Shown here one piece after another: positions 1 to 9,577 of a stretch of 64,000 nucleotides of DNA. Within the stretch, counting starts at the first letter, position 1. Each line of letters starts with the position of its first letter. The position numbers and the translations under genes are program-made. Origin of the DNA: Mycobacterium sp. ACS4054 (lineage in GTDB: Bacteria > Actinomycetota > Actinomycetes > Mycobacteriales > Mycobacteriaceae); assembly GCF_001667275.1 (NCBI RefSeq), contig NZ_LZHV01000048.1, positions 1-64,000 of the forward strand. Reading direction: 5' to 3'. The notes below the pieces were generated by a model. It was not told where the DNA came from and searched no databases. It saw nothing but the letters and a program-made list of their open reading frames with translations.

Positions 1-15
1 GTGTATAAGAGACAG
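1..15. other. Tn5/Nextera mosaic-end adapter remnant (artefact)
   Basis: The first 15 bases, GTGTATAAGAGACAG, are identical to the 3' 15 bases of the 19-bp Tn5 mosaic end used in Nextera tagmentation libraries. Genomic sequence starts at about base 16. This is library contamination at a contig edge, not a biological transposon end. Confidence 0.93.
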
Positions 16-77
16 CTCCCGCACCGGCCCCGGCTCCCGCCCCGGAGCCGAGTCCGTCCCCGAGCCCACCCGGTTGA
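16..77 (+). CDS. 3' end of a proline-rich protein (partial)
   Basis: Reading in the frame that ends at the TGA at 75-77 gives a Pro-Ala then Pro-Ser repeat tail ending in PPG. Low-complexity tails of this kind are common in mycobacterial lipoproteins and secreted proteins. In M. tuberculosis the gene upstream of the DUF503 gene is lppK (Rv2116), so this may be its C-terminus, but too little is left to assign it. The stop lies 8 nt before the next start, consistent with co-transcription. The 5' part is lost at the contig edge. Confidence 0.4.
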
Positions 78-85
78 GCCGCGGC

Positions 86-385
86 ATGTGGATCGGCTGG
101 CTCGAGTTCGACGTCCTGCTCGGCGACGTCCGATCACTCAAAGAGAAGCGGTCGATCATCCGCCCCGTCGTGGCGGAGCTGCAACGCAAGTTCAGCGTGT
201 CGGCGGCCGAGACGGGTTCCCACGACCTGTATCGACGCGCGGGCATCGGCGTGGCCCTGGCGTCGGGCGACCGCAGCCACGCCGTCGACGTCCTCGACGC
301 GGCCGAACGACTGGTGGCCGCCCACCCCGAGTTCGAGCTGCTGTCGGCGCGGCGCGGCCTGCGCCGCAGCGACGACGAAGGCTGA
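86..385 (+). CDS. DUF503 family protein (Rv2117-like)
   Basis: This 99-residue protein begins MWIGWLEFDVLLGD and carries the DUF503 pattern: a start like a small alpha/beta fold, LKEKRSIIRP near residues 20-30, and an alternating strand/helix body. A TTG exists 12 nt upstream, but the family starts at MWIGWLE, so ATG 86 is preferred. DUF503 proteins are small and of unknown function; the structure of a thermophile member has a ferredoxin-like fold. It lies head-to-head in the usual Rv2117/Rv2118c arrangement and is convergent with trmI. Confidence 0.85.
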   Translation: MWIGWLEFDVLLGDVRSLKEKRSIIRPVVAELQRKFSVSAAETGSHDLYRRAGIGVALASGDRSHAVDVLDAAERLVAAHPEFELLSARRGLRRSDDEG

Positions 386-396
386 GGTCTAATGGT

Positions 397-438
397 GGCG
401 ACCCGCCGCGCCCGGCAACGCCGCGCTTGCGATCGCCA

Positions 439-441
<3 letters not shown>
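397..441 (-). repeat. Stop-codon-associated dispersed repeat, copy A
   Basis: On the minus strand this element starts with the TAG stop of trmI, runs TAGTGGCGATCGCAA, then a GC-rich middle, and ends GCGGGTCGCC. The same ends occur in the copies at 23652-23700, 56454-56478 and 56490-56534. The ends can pair (GGCGA with TCGCC), so the RNA can fold into a hairpin just after the stop codon. It might act as a terminator or a 3'-end stabiliser. Confidence 0.7.
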
Positions 442-1341
<900 letters not shown>

Positions 1342-1354
1342 CTACGCTGCGGAC

Positions 1355-2239
1355 ATGACCGACCAGCCGCTGCCGCGGCCGGCTTCCAGACCGGCTTCGA
1401 AACCGGCGCTGTCCCCCTCGCGGGCCGCCGACTTCAAGCAGTGCCCGCTGCTGTACCGGTTCCGCGCGATCGATCGGCTGCCGGAGGCGCCGTCCGTCGC
1501 CCAGCTGCGTGGCTCGGTGGTGCACGCCGCCCTGCAGCACCTCTACGGCCTGCCGGCCGAGCAGCGGGGTCCCGATACCGCGCTGTCACTGATCGAGCCG
1601 GCCTGGGACCAGGTGGTCGCGGCGGCGCCCGAACTGGTCGGCGAATTCGATGCCGAGCAACGCGGCCAGTTGCTCGCCGAGGCCCGCGATTTGCTGTCCG
1701 GCTACTACCGGCTCGAGGACCCGACCCGCTTCGACCCGCAGTGCTGCGAGGAGCGCGTGGAGGTCGAGCTCGCCGACGGCACGCTGCTGCGCGGTTTCAT
1801 CGACCGCATCGACGTCGCGGCCACGGGCGAGCTGCGGGTGGTCGACTACAAGACCGGCAAGGCGCCGCCGGCCGCGCGGGCCCTGGCCGAGTTCAAGGCG
1901 ATGTTCCAGATGAAGTTCTACGCGGTGGCGCTGCTGCGCACGCGCGGCGTGCCACCCACCCGGCTGCGGCTCATCTACCTCGCCGACGGGCAGGTGCTGG
2001 ACTACTCGCCGGACCACGACGAGTTACTGCGCTTCGAGAAGACCCTGACGGCGATCTGGCGGGCCATCCAATCCGCCGGGCAGACGGGCGATTTCCGGCC
2101 CAGCCAGTCGCGGTTGTGCGACTGGTGCCCCCACCAGCAGTACTGCCCGCTGTTCGGCGGAACGCCGCCGCCCTACCCGGGTTGGCCGAACGACGTACTC
2201 GCGCAAGCGGTTTCACACCCGACCCAGCCGGCGGCGTGA
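1355..2239 (+). CDS. RecB-family (PD-(D/E)XK) Fe-S nuclease, Rv2119-like
   Basis: This 294-residue protein has the PD-(D/E)XK core VVDYKTG in its second half and four cysteines placed as in AddB/Cas4-type nucleases: C30 near the N-terminus (FKQCPLL) and a cluster CDWC...C near the C-terminus. These would bind a 4Fe-4S cluster that staples the nuclease fold. Such stand-alone RecB-like exonucleases probably process DNA ends; the physiological role of Rv2119 is not defined. The start at ATG 1355 follows family practice; the frame is open further upstream but overlaps trmI. A GC-rich inverted repeat begins at the stop codon (2237-2253) and could terminate transcription. Confidence 0.85.
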   Translation: MTDQPLPRPASRPASKPALSPSRAADFKQCPLLYRFRAIDRLPEAPSVAQLRGSVVHAALQHLYGLPAEQRGPDTALSLIEPAWDQVVAAAPELVGEFDAEQRGQLLAEARDLLSGYYRLEDPTRFDPQCCEERVEVELADGTLLRGFIDRIDVAATGELRVVDYKTGKAPPAARALAEFKAMFQMKFYAVALLRTRGVPPTRLRLIYLADGQVLDYSPDHDELLRFEKTLTAIWRAIQSAGQTGDFRPSQSRLCDWCPHQQYCPLFGGTPPPYPGWPNDVLAQAVSHPTQPAA

Positions 2240-2505
2240 GCGGTCACCGCTCAGCGATGTGACGAAGGTCTCGTTCGGCTCGGCCGCCGGTTAACCGACC
2301 CACCGTCGAATGCGCTAAGCTGCTATCAAGGTTGGCGCCGAACGGCTTGCCGGCACGTCGTGATCGATTCGTTATTTCTTCTCAGATCCCCGCGGGGCGC
2401 CGAGTCCGAGATGACCAGGTGCACCCCGCACAGCCTCGAGTCGCGGCGATCGATGTTGCCATCAGGGCAATCTCGCTACCACCGATGCTTAGGACTTTTT
2501 GAAAC
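2240..2505 (+). promoter_or_regulatory. Leader and promoter region of the DEAD-box helicase gene
   Basis: This 266-nt stretch holds no convincing gene. It is less GC-rich than its surroundings, especially about 2360-2385 and the last 30 nt before the helicase start, and would form a long 5' leader. Long structured leaders are common for cold-inducible DEAD-box helicase genes, but no specific riboregulator is recognised. The only Shine-Dalgarno-like sequence (TTAGGA, about 2488-2493) lies unusually far upstream of the ATG. Confidence 0.35.
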
Positions 2506-3759
2506 ATGCTGGAAGACAACACTTTTGCTCACCTCGGGGTGAGCCCACCGCTGGTCGACGCGCTCGCCGAGCTTGGCGCGCAGCGGCCGTTCCCGATCCA
2601 GATCGAAACCTTGCCGGATACGCTTGCCGGCCGTGATGTGTTGGGGCGCGGCAAGACCGGTAGCGGTAAGACGCTGGCGTTTTCGATTCCGCTGGTGAGC
2701 CGGCTCGACGCCGGTGATCGGCGACCGGGCAAACCGACCGGCCTGGTGTTGGCGCCCACCCGCGAACTGGCGACACAGATCGCCGCGACCATCAAGCCGC
2801 TTGCCGCCGTTCGGGGCCTGCGGGTTGCCACGATCTTCGGCGGGGTGCCGCAGCACAGGCAGGTTGCCGCGCTGAAGTCGGGCACCGACATCGTCGTCGC
2901 CTGCCCGGGCCGCCTCGAAGACCTGATGAAGCAACGACTTGTCGACCTGAGCGGGGTGCAGGTCACCGTCATCGACGAGGCCGACCACCTCGCGGATCTG
3001 GGCTTCCTGCCCACGGTCACCCGCATCTTGGCGGCCACGCCCGCGGCCGGCCAGCGGATGCTGTTCTCGGCGACCCTCGATGCCGCCGTCGACACCCTGG
3101 TGAAGCGATTCCTCTCCAACCCGGTGACGCGATCGGTCGCCGAACCGGTGTCGGAGACTCCCGCGATGACACATCACCTCTTCTGTGTCGACGGGCCGCA
3201 GGCCAAGAGAGAGTTGGTGCACCGGTTGGCCGCGGGAGACTCCCGGCGAATCCTTTTCATGCGGACCAAGCACCAGGCCCGCAAGCTGGCCCGCCAGCTC
3301 ACCCAATCGGGCATCGCGTCGGTGGAGTTACACGGCAACCTGTCCCAGAACGTGCGCGACCGCAACCTGGCGGCGTTCGCGGCCGGTCACGCGCGAGTGC
3401 TGGTCGCGACCGACATCGCCGCCCGCGGCGTGCACGTGGACAATGTCGGATTGGTGGTCCACGTCGACCCGCCCGCCGAGCACAAGGCCTACCTGCATCG
3501 GTCCGGGCCGCGCGCCGCCGGCGACGTGGTGACCATCGCGCTGCCCGAGCAACGCCGGGACACCGAATCGATGATGCGCAAGGCGGCCATCCGCGCGAAA
3601 GCCCAGCAGGTCACCGCGGCCTCACCCGTCATCGGCGTCTTGGCCGGGCAGGCCGCGCCCCGCGAGGTCATCGCGCCGCCGCCGGTGCACCGGCCGGGGC
3701 CGACGGCCGCGCGCAGCAGGCGACGGCGGTCCCGTCGCCCCGCCACCGCATCGCGGTAG
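2506..3759 (+). CDS. DEAD-box ATP-dependent RNA helicase
   Basis: The 417-residue protein is an RhlE/CsdA-type DEAD-box RNA helicase. Visible motifs are the Q motif (Q32), motif I GKTGSGKT (49-56), PTRELA, a GG and an (A)CPGR segment, DEAD, SAT, the motif V region IAARGVHVDNVG, and a basic C-terminal tail rich in Arg/Pro. Motif VI is abnormal: the consensus HRxGRxxRxG is replaced by HRSGPRAAG (331-339). It appears to lack about four residues, including one of the two arginines that contact ATP and act as the arginine finger. The change is in frame, so it could be a real variant or an error in GC-rich sequence. RNA unwinding activity may be reduced. It is convergent with the next gene, with a 4-nt gap. 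Confidence 0.9.
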   Translation: MLEDNTFAHLGVSPPLVDALAELGAQRPFPIQIETLPDTLAGRDVLGRGKTGSGKTLAFSIPLVSRLDAGDRRPGKPTGLVLAPTRELATQIAATIKPLAAVRGLRVATIFGGVPQHRQVAALKSGTDIVVACPGRLEDLMKQRLVDLSGVQVTVIDEADHLADLGFLPTVTRILAATPAAGQRMLFSATLDAAVDTLVKRFLSNPVTRSVAEPVSETPAMTHHLFCVDGPQAKRELVHRLAAGDSRRILFMRTKHQARKLARQLTQSGIASVELHGNLSQNVRDRNLAAFAAGHARVLVATDIAARGVHVDNVGLVVHVDPPAEHKAYLHRSGPRAAGDVVTIALPEQRRDTESMMRKAAIRAKAQQVTAASPVIGVLAGQAAPREVIAPPPVHRPGPTAARSRRRRSRRPATASR

Positions 3760-3763
3760 CGAG

Positions 3764-5134
3764 TTACTGCAGCGGGGTCATCTCCTGCAGCATCGTGGGA
3801 ATCAGCTCGCTGACGGTGGGGTGGATGTGCATCGTGCGGGCCAGCGTGGTGTAGGGCGCCTTGGCCGACATGACGTCCAGGATCTCGTGGACGGCCTCGT
3901 CGCCGCCGACGCCGAGGATGGCCGCCCCCAGGATCTCCCGGGTGTCGGCGTCCACCACCACCTTCATAAAGCCTTGCGTCTCACCCTTTTCCACCGCCCG
4001 ACCCACTCGGGTCATCGGCCGCTTGCCGACCAGCGCCTTGCGTCCCGACGCGCGGACCTGATCGACGGTCATGCCGGCGCGCCCCAGCGGTGGGTCGATG
4101 TAGAGCGCATAAGTGGTGATGCGGTCGCTGACCCGACGCGGGTCGTCATCGAGCAGGTTCGCGGCGACGATCTCGAAATCGTTGTAGGACGTGTGGGTGA
4201 AGGCGCCCCTGCCATTGCAATCCCCCATCGCCCAGATGTGGCCGACGTTGGTTTTGAGCTGGTCGTCGACCACGATGTAGCCGCGGGCATCGGTCTGCAC
4301 ACCGGCCGCATCGAGCCCCAGGTCGTCGGTGTTGGGCCGGCGGCCCACGGCCACCAGCAGGTGACTCCCGGCGATCGGGGCGGCGCCCGCACTGGGCGTG
4401 AGTTCAAAACCGTTGCCGGTCTTGGCGATTCGGACGTCATCGGCGCCGACGACGACGTCGATGCCCTCGCCCTCCAGGATGTCGCGGACCGTTGCGGACA
4501 CGTCCTCGTCCTCGCGAGAGGCCAACCGCGAACCCCTTTCGACCACGGTCACGTGCGCACCGAAGCGCCGGTACATCTGCGCGAATTCCAGCGCGATGTA
4601 GCTGCCGCCGAGGATGACGAGATGCGTTGGCAGCGTATCGAGTTCGAGGATCGAGACATTGGTGAGGAACTCGACGTCGGAGAGTCCCGGGATGTCGGGC
4701 ACCACCGCACGGCCACCGACGTTGAGAAAGATCCGGTCGGCGTGCAGCACTGTGTCGTCGACGCGCAACGTGTGAGGGTCCGCAAAACGGGCGTGCCCAC
4801 GAAACACCGTGCAGCCGTCCATGCCCGCCAACCAGTCCTCGATGCCCTTGCGGTCGCCCAGCATGATCTCGTCTTTGCGCGCCTTGACTTTCGCCATGTC
4901 CACGCTGACCGGTCCGGTCGCCACCCCGTAGTCGGAGCCGCGGCGCGCCAGGTGGGCGGCGTACGCGCTGGCCACCAGCGTCTTCGTCGGAATGCAGCCG
5001 GTGTTGACGCAGGTGCCGCCGATCAGCTTGCGCTCCACCAGCGCGACCCGCTGCCCGGCCGCCGTCAGCCGCCCCGCCAGTGGTGGGCCGGCCTGGCCGG
5101 CGCCGACGATGACGGCGTCGAAATGCTCTGTCAC
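3764..5134 (-). CDS. FAD-dependent pyridine nucleotide-disulfide oxidoreductase (MerA/Lpd-like)
   Basis: This 456-residue flavoprotein has the class I disulfide reductase layout. An N-terminal FAD-binding GxGxxG (about 11-16) is followed by the redox pair C42/C47 in GTCVNTGCIPTK. Next comes a second Rossmann NAD(P)H-binding segment (GGSYIALEFA), an FAD motif ending in MGDCNG, and a C-terminal dimerisation domain with the HxHPTxSE active-site signature. Relatives are annotated as mercuric reductase or dihydrolipoamide dehydrogenase. It lacks the N-terminal HMA domain and C-terminal vicinal cysteines of true MerA, so the substrate is unknown. It overlaps the upstream DUF4126 gene by 4 nt (ATGA), so the two are probably translated together. 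Confidence 0.88.
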   Translation of the reverse strand: MTEHFDAVIVGAGQAGPPLAGRLTAAGQRVALVERKLIGGTCVNTGCIPTKTLVASAYAAHLARRGSDYGVATGPVSVDMAKVKARKDEIMLGDRKGIEDWLAGMDGCTVFRGHARFADPHTLRVDDTVLHADRIFLNVGGRAVVPDIPGLSDVEFLTNVSILELDTLPTHLVILGGSYIALEFAQMYRRFGAHVTVVERGSRLASREDEDVSATVRDILEGEGIDVVVGADDVRIAKTGNGFELTPSAGAAPIAGSHLLVAVGRRPNTDDLGLDAAGVQTDARGYIVVDDQLKTNVGHIWAMGDCNGRGAFTHTSYNDFEIVAANLLDDDPRRVSDRITTYALYIDPPLGRAGMTVDQVRASGRKALVGKRPMTRVGRAVEKGETQGFMKVVVDADTREILGAAILGVGGDEAVHEILDVMSAKAPYTTLARTMHIHPTVSELIPTMLQEMTPLQ

Positions 5135-5640
5135 TTAACCGCCGTCAGGATGTATTCCGTCAGCACGTGACCCGTCACCGCGGCGATGGCGAACCCGCCG
5201 ACGATCGCGACCACGTCCTCCAGCAGCGCGATGGGCAGGTCCTTGCCGGCCACGGCCGAAAGCCGCTTGCGTGCCTGGTAGCCGCCGAGGGTGCCGAGCA
5301 CCGCACCGATGACACCGGCCCCGAGCGCGGTGAACGTCCAGTGCGGCCACGCGCCCAGCGCCGCCCCGGCCAGGCCGCCCATGATGATCCGGGCGGCGAA
5401 GATCGGTGGCGCCGTGCGGGCCGGTGTCTTGGGCAGCTTGTCGTTGACCAGTTCGCCGACCGCGAGAACGGTGAACACGATGACCGTGATGATGTTGGCC
5501 ATCCAGGAGGCCCACGTGCCATGCAGGTCGAGCCAACCGAGGTAGGCCGCCCAGGCGACCACGGCGGGAGCCGTCAGCGAACGCAACCCGGCGACGACAC
5601 CGATCAGTAAAGCCAGCAGCAGAACAAGCGCGTGTGTCAC
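5131..5640 (-). CDS. DUF4126 family membrane protein
   Basis: This 169-residue, strongly hydrophobic protein has about four to five predicted transmembrane helices and a glycine-rich pattern (GVVAGLRS near the N-terminus, GGLAGAALG in the middle) typical of DUF4126. The function of the family is unknown. It is the first gene of a two-gene unit with the flavoprotein downstream, sharing a 4-nt ATGA overlap, which hints at a membrane partner for the reductase. No signal peptide beyond the first helix is evident. Confidence 0.8.
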   Translation of the reverse strand: MTHALVLLLALLIGVVAGLRSLTAPAVVAWAAYLGWLDLHGTWASWMANIITVIVFTVLAVGELVNDKLPKTPARTAPPIFAARIIMGGLAGAALGAWPHWTFTALGAGVIGAVLGTLGGYQARKRLSAVAGKDLPIALLEDVVAIVGGFAIAAVTGHVLTEYILTAVK

Positions 5641-5759
5641 GTATACCCTCCTGGGGACGAACAGCCCGGCAACGGTAAGGGATGGCGGCCCATGGGAGTG
5701 ACACGGGCGAACAGCCCTAGGCGGACGCTAACACAGCCGCCGACAGCGCACCCGTTCGG

Positions 5760-6901
<1,142 letters not shown>

Positions 6902-6957
6902 GCGGCGATAAGCAAAGTCACGGCAGTTTCGCTCGGCCGCCGATTCGGGCCGCCCGG

Positions 6958-7560
6958 TCAGTCGAATCCGGCGAGGGTAAGCCGCAACGCTTCCTCTAAT
7001 TGCACGTGAAAAGGCGCGCCGGCAGCGATATCCGGGTTCAGCCAGCCATCGAGGACGAATTGCACTGTGGCCAAACTCGTGTGGACCAACAACGCGGGCC
7101 GGATGTCGACCGCAGTGTCGACACCCATCCGGTATGCCACCTGCTCGATCAGCTTGTCGTGGTCGGCTTCGCTGACCAACACGGATTTGCTCAGCAGGTG
7201 AGGCGCGGTTGCGACGGCGTGGCGCCATGGATCGAGGTCGCCGACTGCGCTGACATCCTTCGCGCGCGTGACGAACAGCTGTATCAATGCTTCGACGGGC
7301 GACTCGTGCGCCGGGCGTGCGCTGTAGGACCCGACGATCTCGGCGGCCGCCTCCCGGACCGGATCGACCAGCAGGCCCTCCTTCGTGGGCGCGTACCGGA
7401 AATAGGTGCTGATGGAGATGCCGGCGGCGGCGGCGATGTCCTCCGTCGTCACCGCCTCGAACCCGCGCTCGGCGAACAGCCGGTGCGCGGTCTGTTGGAT
7501 CTGCGACAACAGCGCGGCCCGCCGCCTGTCCCGCAGCGAGCCGTTGTTTGCTGAGGGCAT
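6958..7560 (-). CDS. TetR family transcriptional regulator, divergent to the mce operon
   Basis: This 200-residue protein (from the ATG at 7560) has a TetR helix-turn-helix at about residues 15-62. The recognition part reads [28 protein letters not shown]. The C-terminal part is helical and would bind a ligand. It is transcribed away from the mce genes with 305 nt between, the usual geometry of an autoregulated local repressor, so control of yrbEA-mceF is inferred. An ATG 33 nt upstream is also possible. A nested inverted repeat at 7633-7667 is a candidate operator. Known mce regulators are of the GntR type (Mce1R, Mce2R) and the TetR type (Mce3R); this one is of single-domain TetR length. 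Confidence 0.85.
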   Translation of the reverse strand: MPSANNGSLRDRRRAALLSQIQQTAHRLFAERGFEAVTTEDIAAAAGISISTYFRYAPTKEGLLVDPVREAAAEIVGSYSARPAHESPVEALIQLFVTRAKDVSAVGDLDPWRHAVATAPHLLSKSVLVSEADHDKLIEQVAYRMGVDTAVDIRPALLVHTSLATVQFVLDGWLNPDIAAGAPFHVQLEEALRLTLAGFD

Positions 7561-7632
7561 GCCATCACCTTCGTCGATACGACCGTCCACCACCGCGGCG
7601 CCGCCCAGCGGTGATTTCAGATGAGTGACTCT

Positions 7633-7667
7633 ACACTATTGAAAGTCCCTATCAAGTAGGTTAGTGT
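7633..7667. promoter_or_regulatory. Nested inverted repeat, candidate TetR operator
   Basis: In the 305-nt gap between the TetR gene and yrbEA, ACACTA (7633-7638) pairs with TAGTGT (7662-7667). Inside it, TTGA (7639-7642) pairs with TCAA (7652-7655). The surroundings are AT-rich for this genome. About 40 nt further, toward yrbEA, a perfect TTGACA hexamer (7709-7714) lies in an AT-rich run, although no good -10 box stands at the standard distance. The rest of the gap shows nothing else I can name. Confidence 0.4.
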
Positions 7668-7865
7668 GATGCAGCCCACGCCGATGAACTGCAGGATTTT
7701 GAACCTTGTTGACATTATTTTAATAAAGATTGCCATCGAAGGCGTCGGGAGTCGCCTGCTCGGCGCCTGGGAATTCGGGGGTGGAAAGAGGGCCGATGGA
7801 AGCGGTGGCTGGAACGCGATGACCCTTGCCATGAGTTTGCTGGGCGCACCCCGGATCACGCCCGT

Positions 7866-8705
7866 ATGACGACCCAAGTTGACGGTGTCGGCGCCGTTCG
7901 GGATTGGTCGGTCGGTTACGTCAAACGCCACCCCGTCGCCTCGCTGACGACGGTCGGCGAGCAGTTCGTTCTGGGTGTGCGCACCGCTCAATACTTCTTC
8001 GTCGACCTGCTGACCGGGCGATTCCAGTGGCAAGAGTTTGTCCGCCAGGGCGCATTCATGGCCGGCACCGCTGTATTGCCGACGATCCTGGTGTCACTGC
8101 CGATCAGCGTCACCCTCTCCATCCAGTTCGCGCTGCTGGCCGGGCAGGTCGGGGCCACGTCGCTGGCCGGGGCGGCCAGCGGGCTCGCGGTCATCCGGCA
8201 GGGGGCGTCGCTGGTGGCCGCGGTGCTGATGGCGTCGGCCGTCGGATCGGCCATCACCGCCGACCTGGGCTCGCGGAAGATGCGCGAGGAAACCGACGCG
8301 ATGGAGGTGATGGGCGTCTCGGTGATCCGCCGGCTGGTCGTCCCCCGTTTGGCCGCCGCGGTGATGATCGGCGTGGCCCTCACCGGCGTGGTGTGCTTCG
8401 CCGGATTCTTCGCCAGCTACATGTTCAACGTGTATTTCCAGAACGGGGCGCCGGGCAGCTTCGTGTCGACGTTCGCCTCGTTCGCGACGACCGGCGACAT
8501 GATCTTGGCGTTGCTGAAGGCAATCGTGTTCGGCGCCATCGTGGCCATCGTGGCGAGCCAGAAAGGCTTGTCCACCAAGGGCGGACCTACGGGTGTGGCC
8601 AACTCGGTGAACGCGGCGGTCGTCGAGGCGATCCTGTTGCTGATGATCGTCAACGTCGCCATCAGCCAGCTCTACATCATGTTGTCGCCCAGGACGGGGC
8701 TGTGA
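7866..8705 (+). CDS. yrbEA: Mce operon permease YrbEA (MlaE family)
   Basis: This is a 279-residue integral membrane protein of the MlaE/YrbE permease family. In mce systems two YrbE proteins form the inner-membrane channel of a lipid importer that works with the shared ATPase Mkl and the Mce shaft proteins. About five to six hydrophobic segments are visible. The cytosolic coupling segment with ADLGSRKMREETDAMEVMG is present, with the conserved glutamate-rich EExDAMEVMG motif that contacts the ATPase. It begins the operon; its stop is 1 nt from the yrbEB start. Confidence 0.93.
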   Translation: MTTQVDGVGAVRDWSVGYVKRHPVASLTTVGEQFVLGVRTAQYFFVDLLTGRFQWQEFVRQGAFMAGTAVLPTILVSLPISVTLSIQFALLAGQVGATSLAGAASGLAVIRQGASLVAAVLMASAVGSAITADLGSRKMREETDAMEVMGVSVIRRLVVPRLAAAVMIGVALTGVVCFAGFFASYMFNVYFQNGAPGSFVSTFASFATTGDMILALLKAIVFGAIVAIVASQKGLSTKGGPTGVANSVNAAVVEAILLLMIVNVAISQLYIMLSPRTGL

Positions 8706-8706
8706 C

Positions 8707-9570
8707 GTGACCGCTTCCGCGTACCAGCCCCTGGCACCGATTTCAGTCCCGCTGGTCCGGCTCTATCGCAGGGGCAAGGTGCCGATCATCCGGCTCGGCC
8801 ATCTGCTGGTCTTCTTTGTCCGGGCCGCGGTCGCCGTGCCGCTGGCGCTGCGGCAATACCGCGGCGAGTTCCTGCGGTTGTTGTCGAACATCACCTGGGG
8901 CAACGGTTCGATCGTCGTGGGTGGCGGCACCGCCGGGGTGGCCGTCGTGCTGGGCATGACGGTCGGCGCACTCGTCGGCATCGAGGGCTACAACTTCCTG
9001 GATCTGCTCGGGCTCGGACCCGCGACCGGGTTCGTCTCCTCGCTGGTCAACACGCGCGAGCTCGCGCCTCTGATGGCATCGCTGGCTTTCGCCATGCAGG
9101 GCGGCTGCCGATTCACCGCCCAGCTGGGGTCCATGCGCATTGCCGAGGAGATCGACGCCATGGAATCGATCGCCATCCGCCCGATCCCCTACCTGGTGAC
9201 CACGAGGCTGATCGCATCGGTGGTGGCGATCGTCCCGCTGTACGCCGCGTGCCTGGCGATCGGCTACCTGAGCACTCAGCTGGTCGTCGGAATCAGCAGT
9301 GGCGGATCGACCGGTTCCTACCTGCACTACTTCACGCTGATGCTGGCCGGCCAGGACATCGTCTATTCCCTGATCAAGGCCGTCATCTTCGTCTGGATCG
9401 CATCGACCATCCAGTGCTACTACGGGTATTACGCGAGCGGCGGCCCGGAAGGCGTCGGGGTGGCCGCGGGGCACGGGATGCGGGCAAGCATCACCGTCGT
9501 GATCATCGTGAACATGCTGCTCACCATGGCGCTCTGGGGCGTAGACTCCGGCGCACGGTTCGGCGGCTAG
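8707..9570 (+). CDS. yrbEB: Mce operon permease YrbEB (MlaE family)
   Basis: The 287-residue protein is the second YrbE permease of the operon. It starts at a GTG immediately after the yrbEA stop. It has the same fold, with the coupling motif AEEIDAMESIAIRPIPYL in the middle and several transmembrane helices before and after it. The pair would form a heterodimeric channel in the plasma membrane. mceA follows after 7 nt. Confidence 0.93.
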   Translation: MTASAYQPLAPISVPLVRLYRRGKVPIIRLGHLLVFFVRAAVAVPLALRQYRGEFLRLLSNITWGNGSIVVGGGTAGVAVVLGMTVGALVGIEGYNFLDLLGLGPATGFVSSLVNTRELAPLMASLAFAMQGGCRFTAQLGSMRIAEEIDAMESIAIRPIPYLVTTRLIASVVAIVPLYAACLAIGYLSTQLVVGISSGGSTGSYLHYFTLMLAGQDIVYSLIKAVIFVWIASTIQCYYGYYASGGPEGVGVAAGHGMRASITVVIIVNMLLTMALWGVDSGARFGG

Positions 9571-9577
9571 GTGGACC

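Noticed and set aside
2237..2253. Inverted repeat at the stop of the RecB-like gene as an intrinsic terminator
   Set aside because: 8-bp arms with almost no loop and no T run; too weak to list as a terminator.
5641..5759. Possible small gene between DUF4126 and hisG
   Set aside because: Only shadow frames; nothing with start, SD and sensible composition.
7666..7869. 67-codon frame ending in a 4-nt overlap with yrbEA
   Set aside because: Contains the AT-rich promoter region, no recognisable domain and atypical composition; the overlap is probably chance. Ribosome profiling could reopen it.
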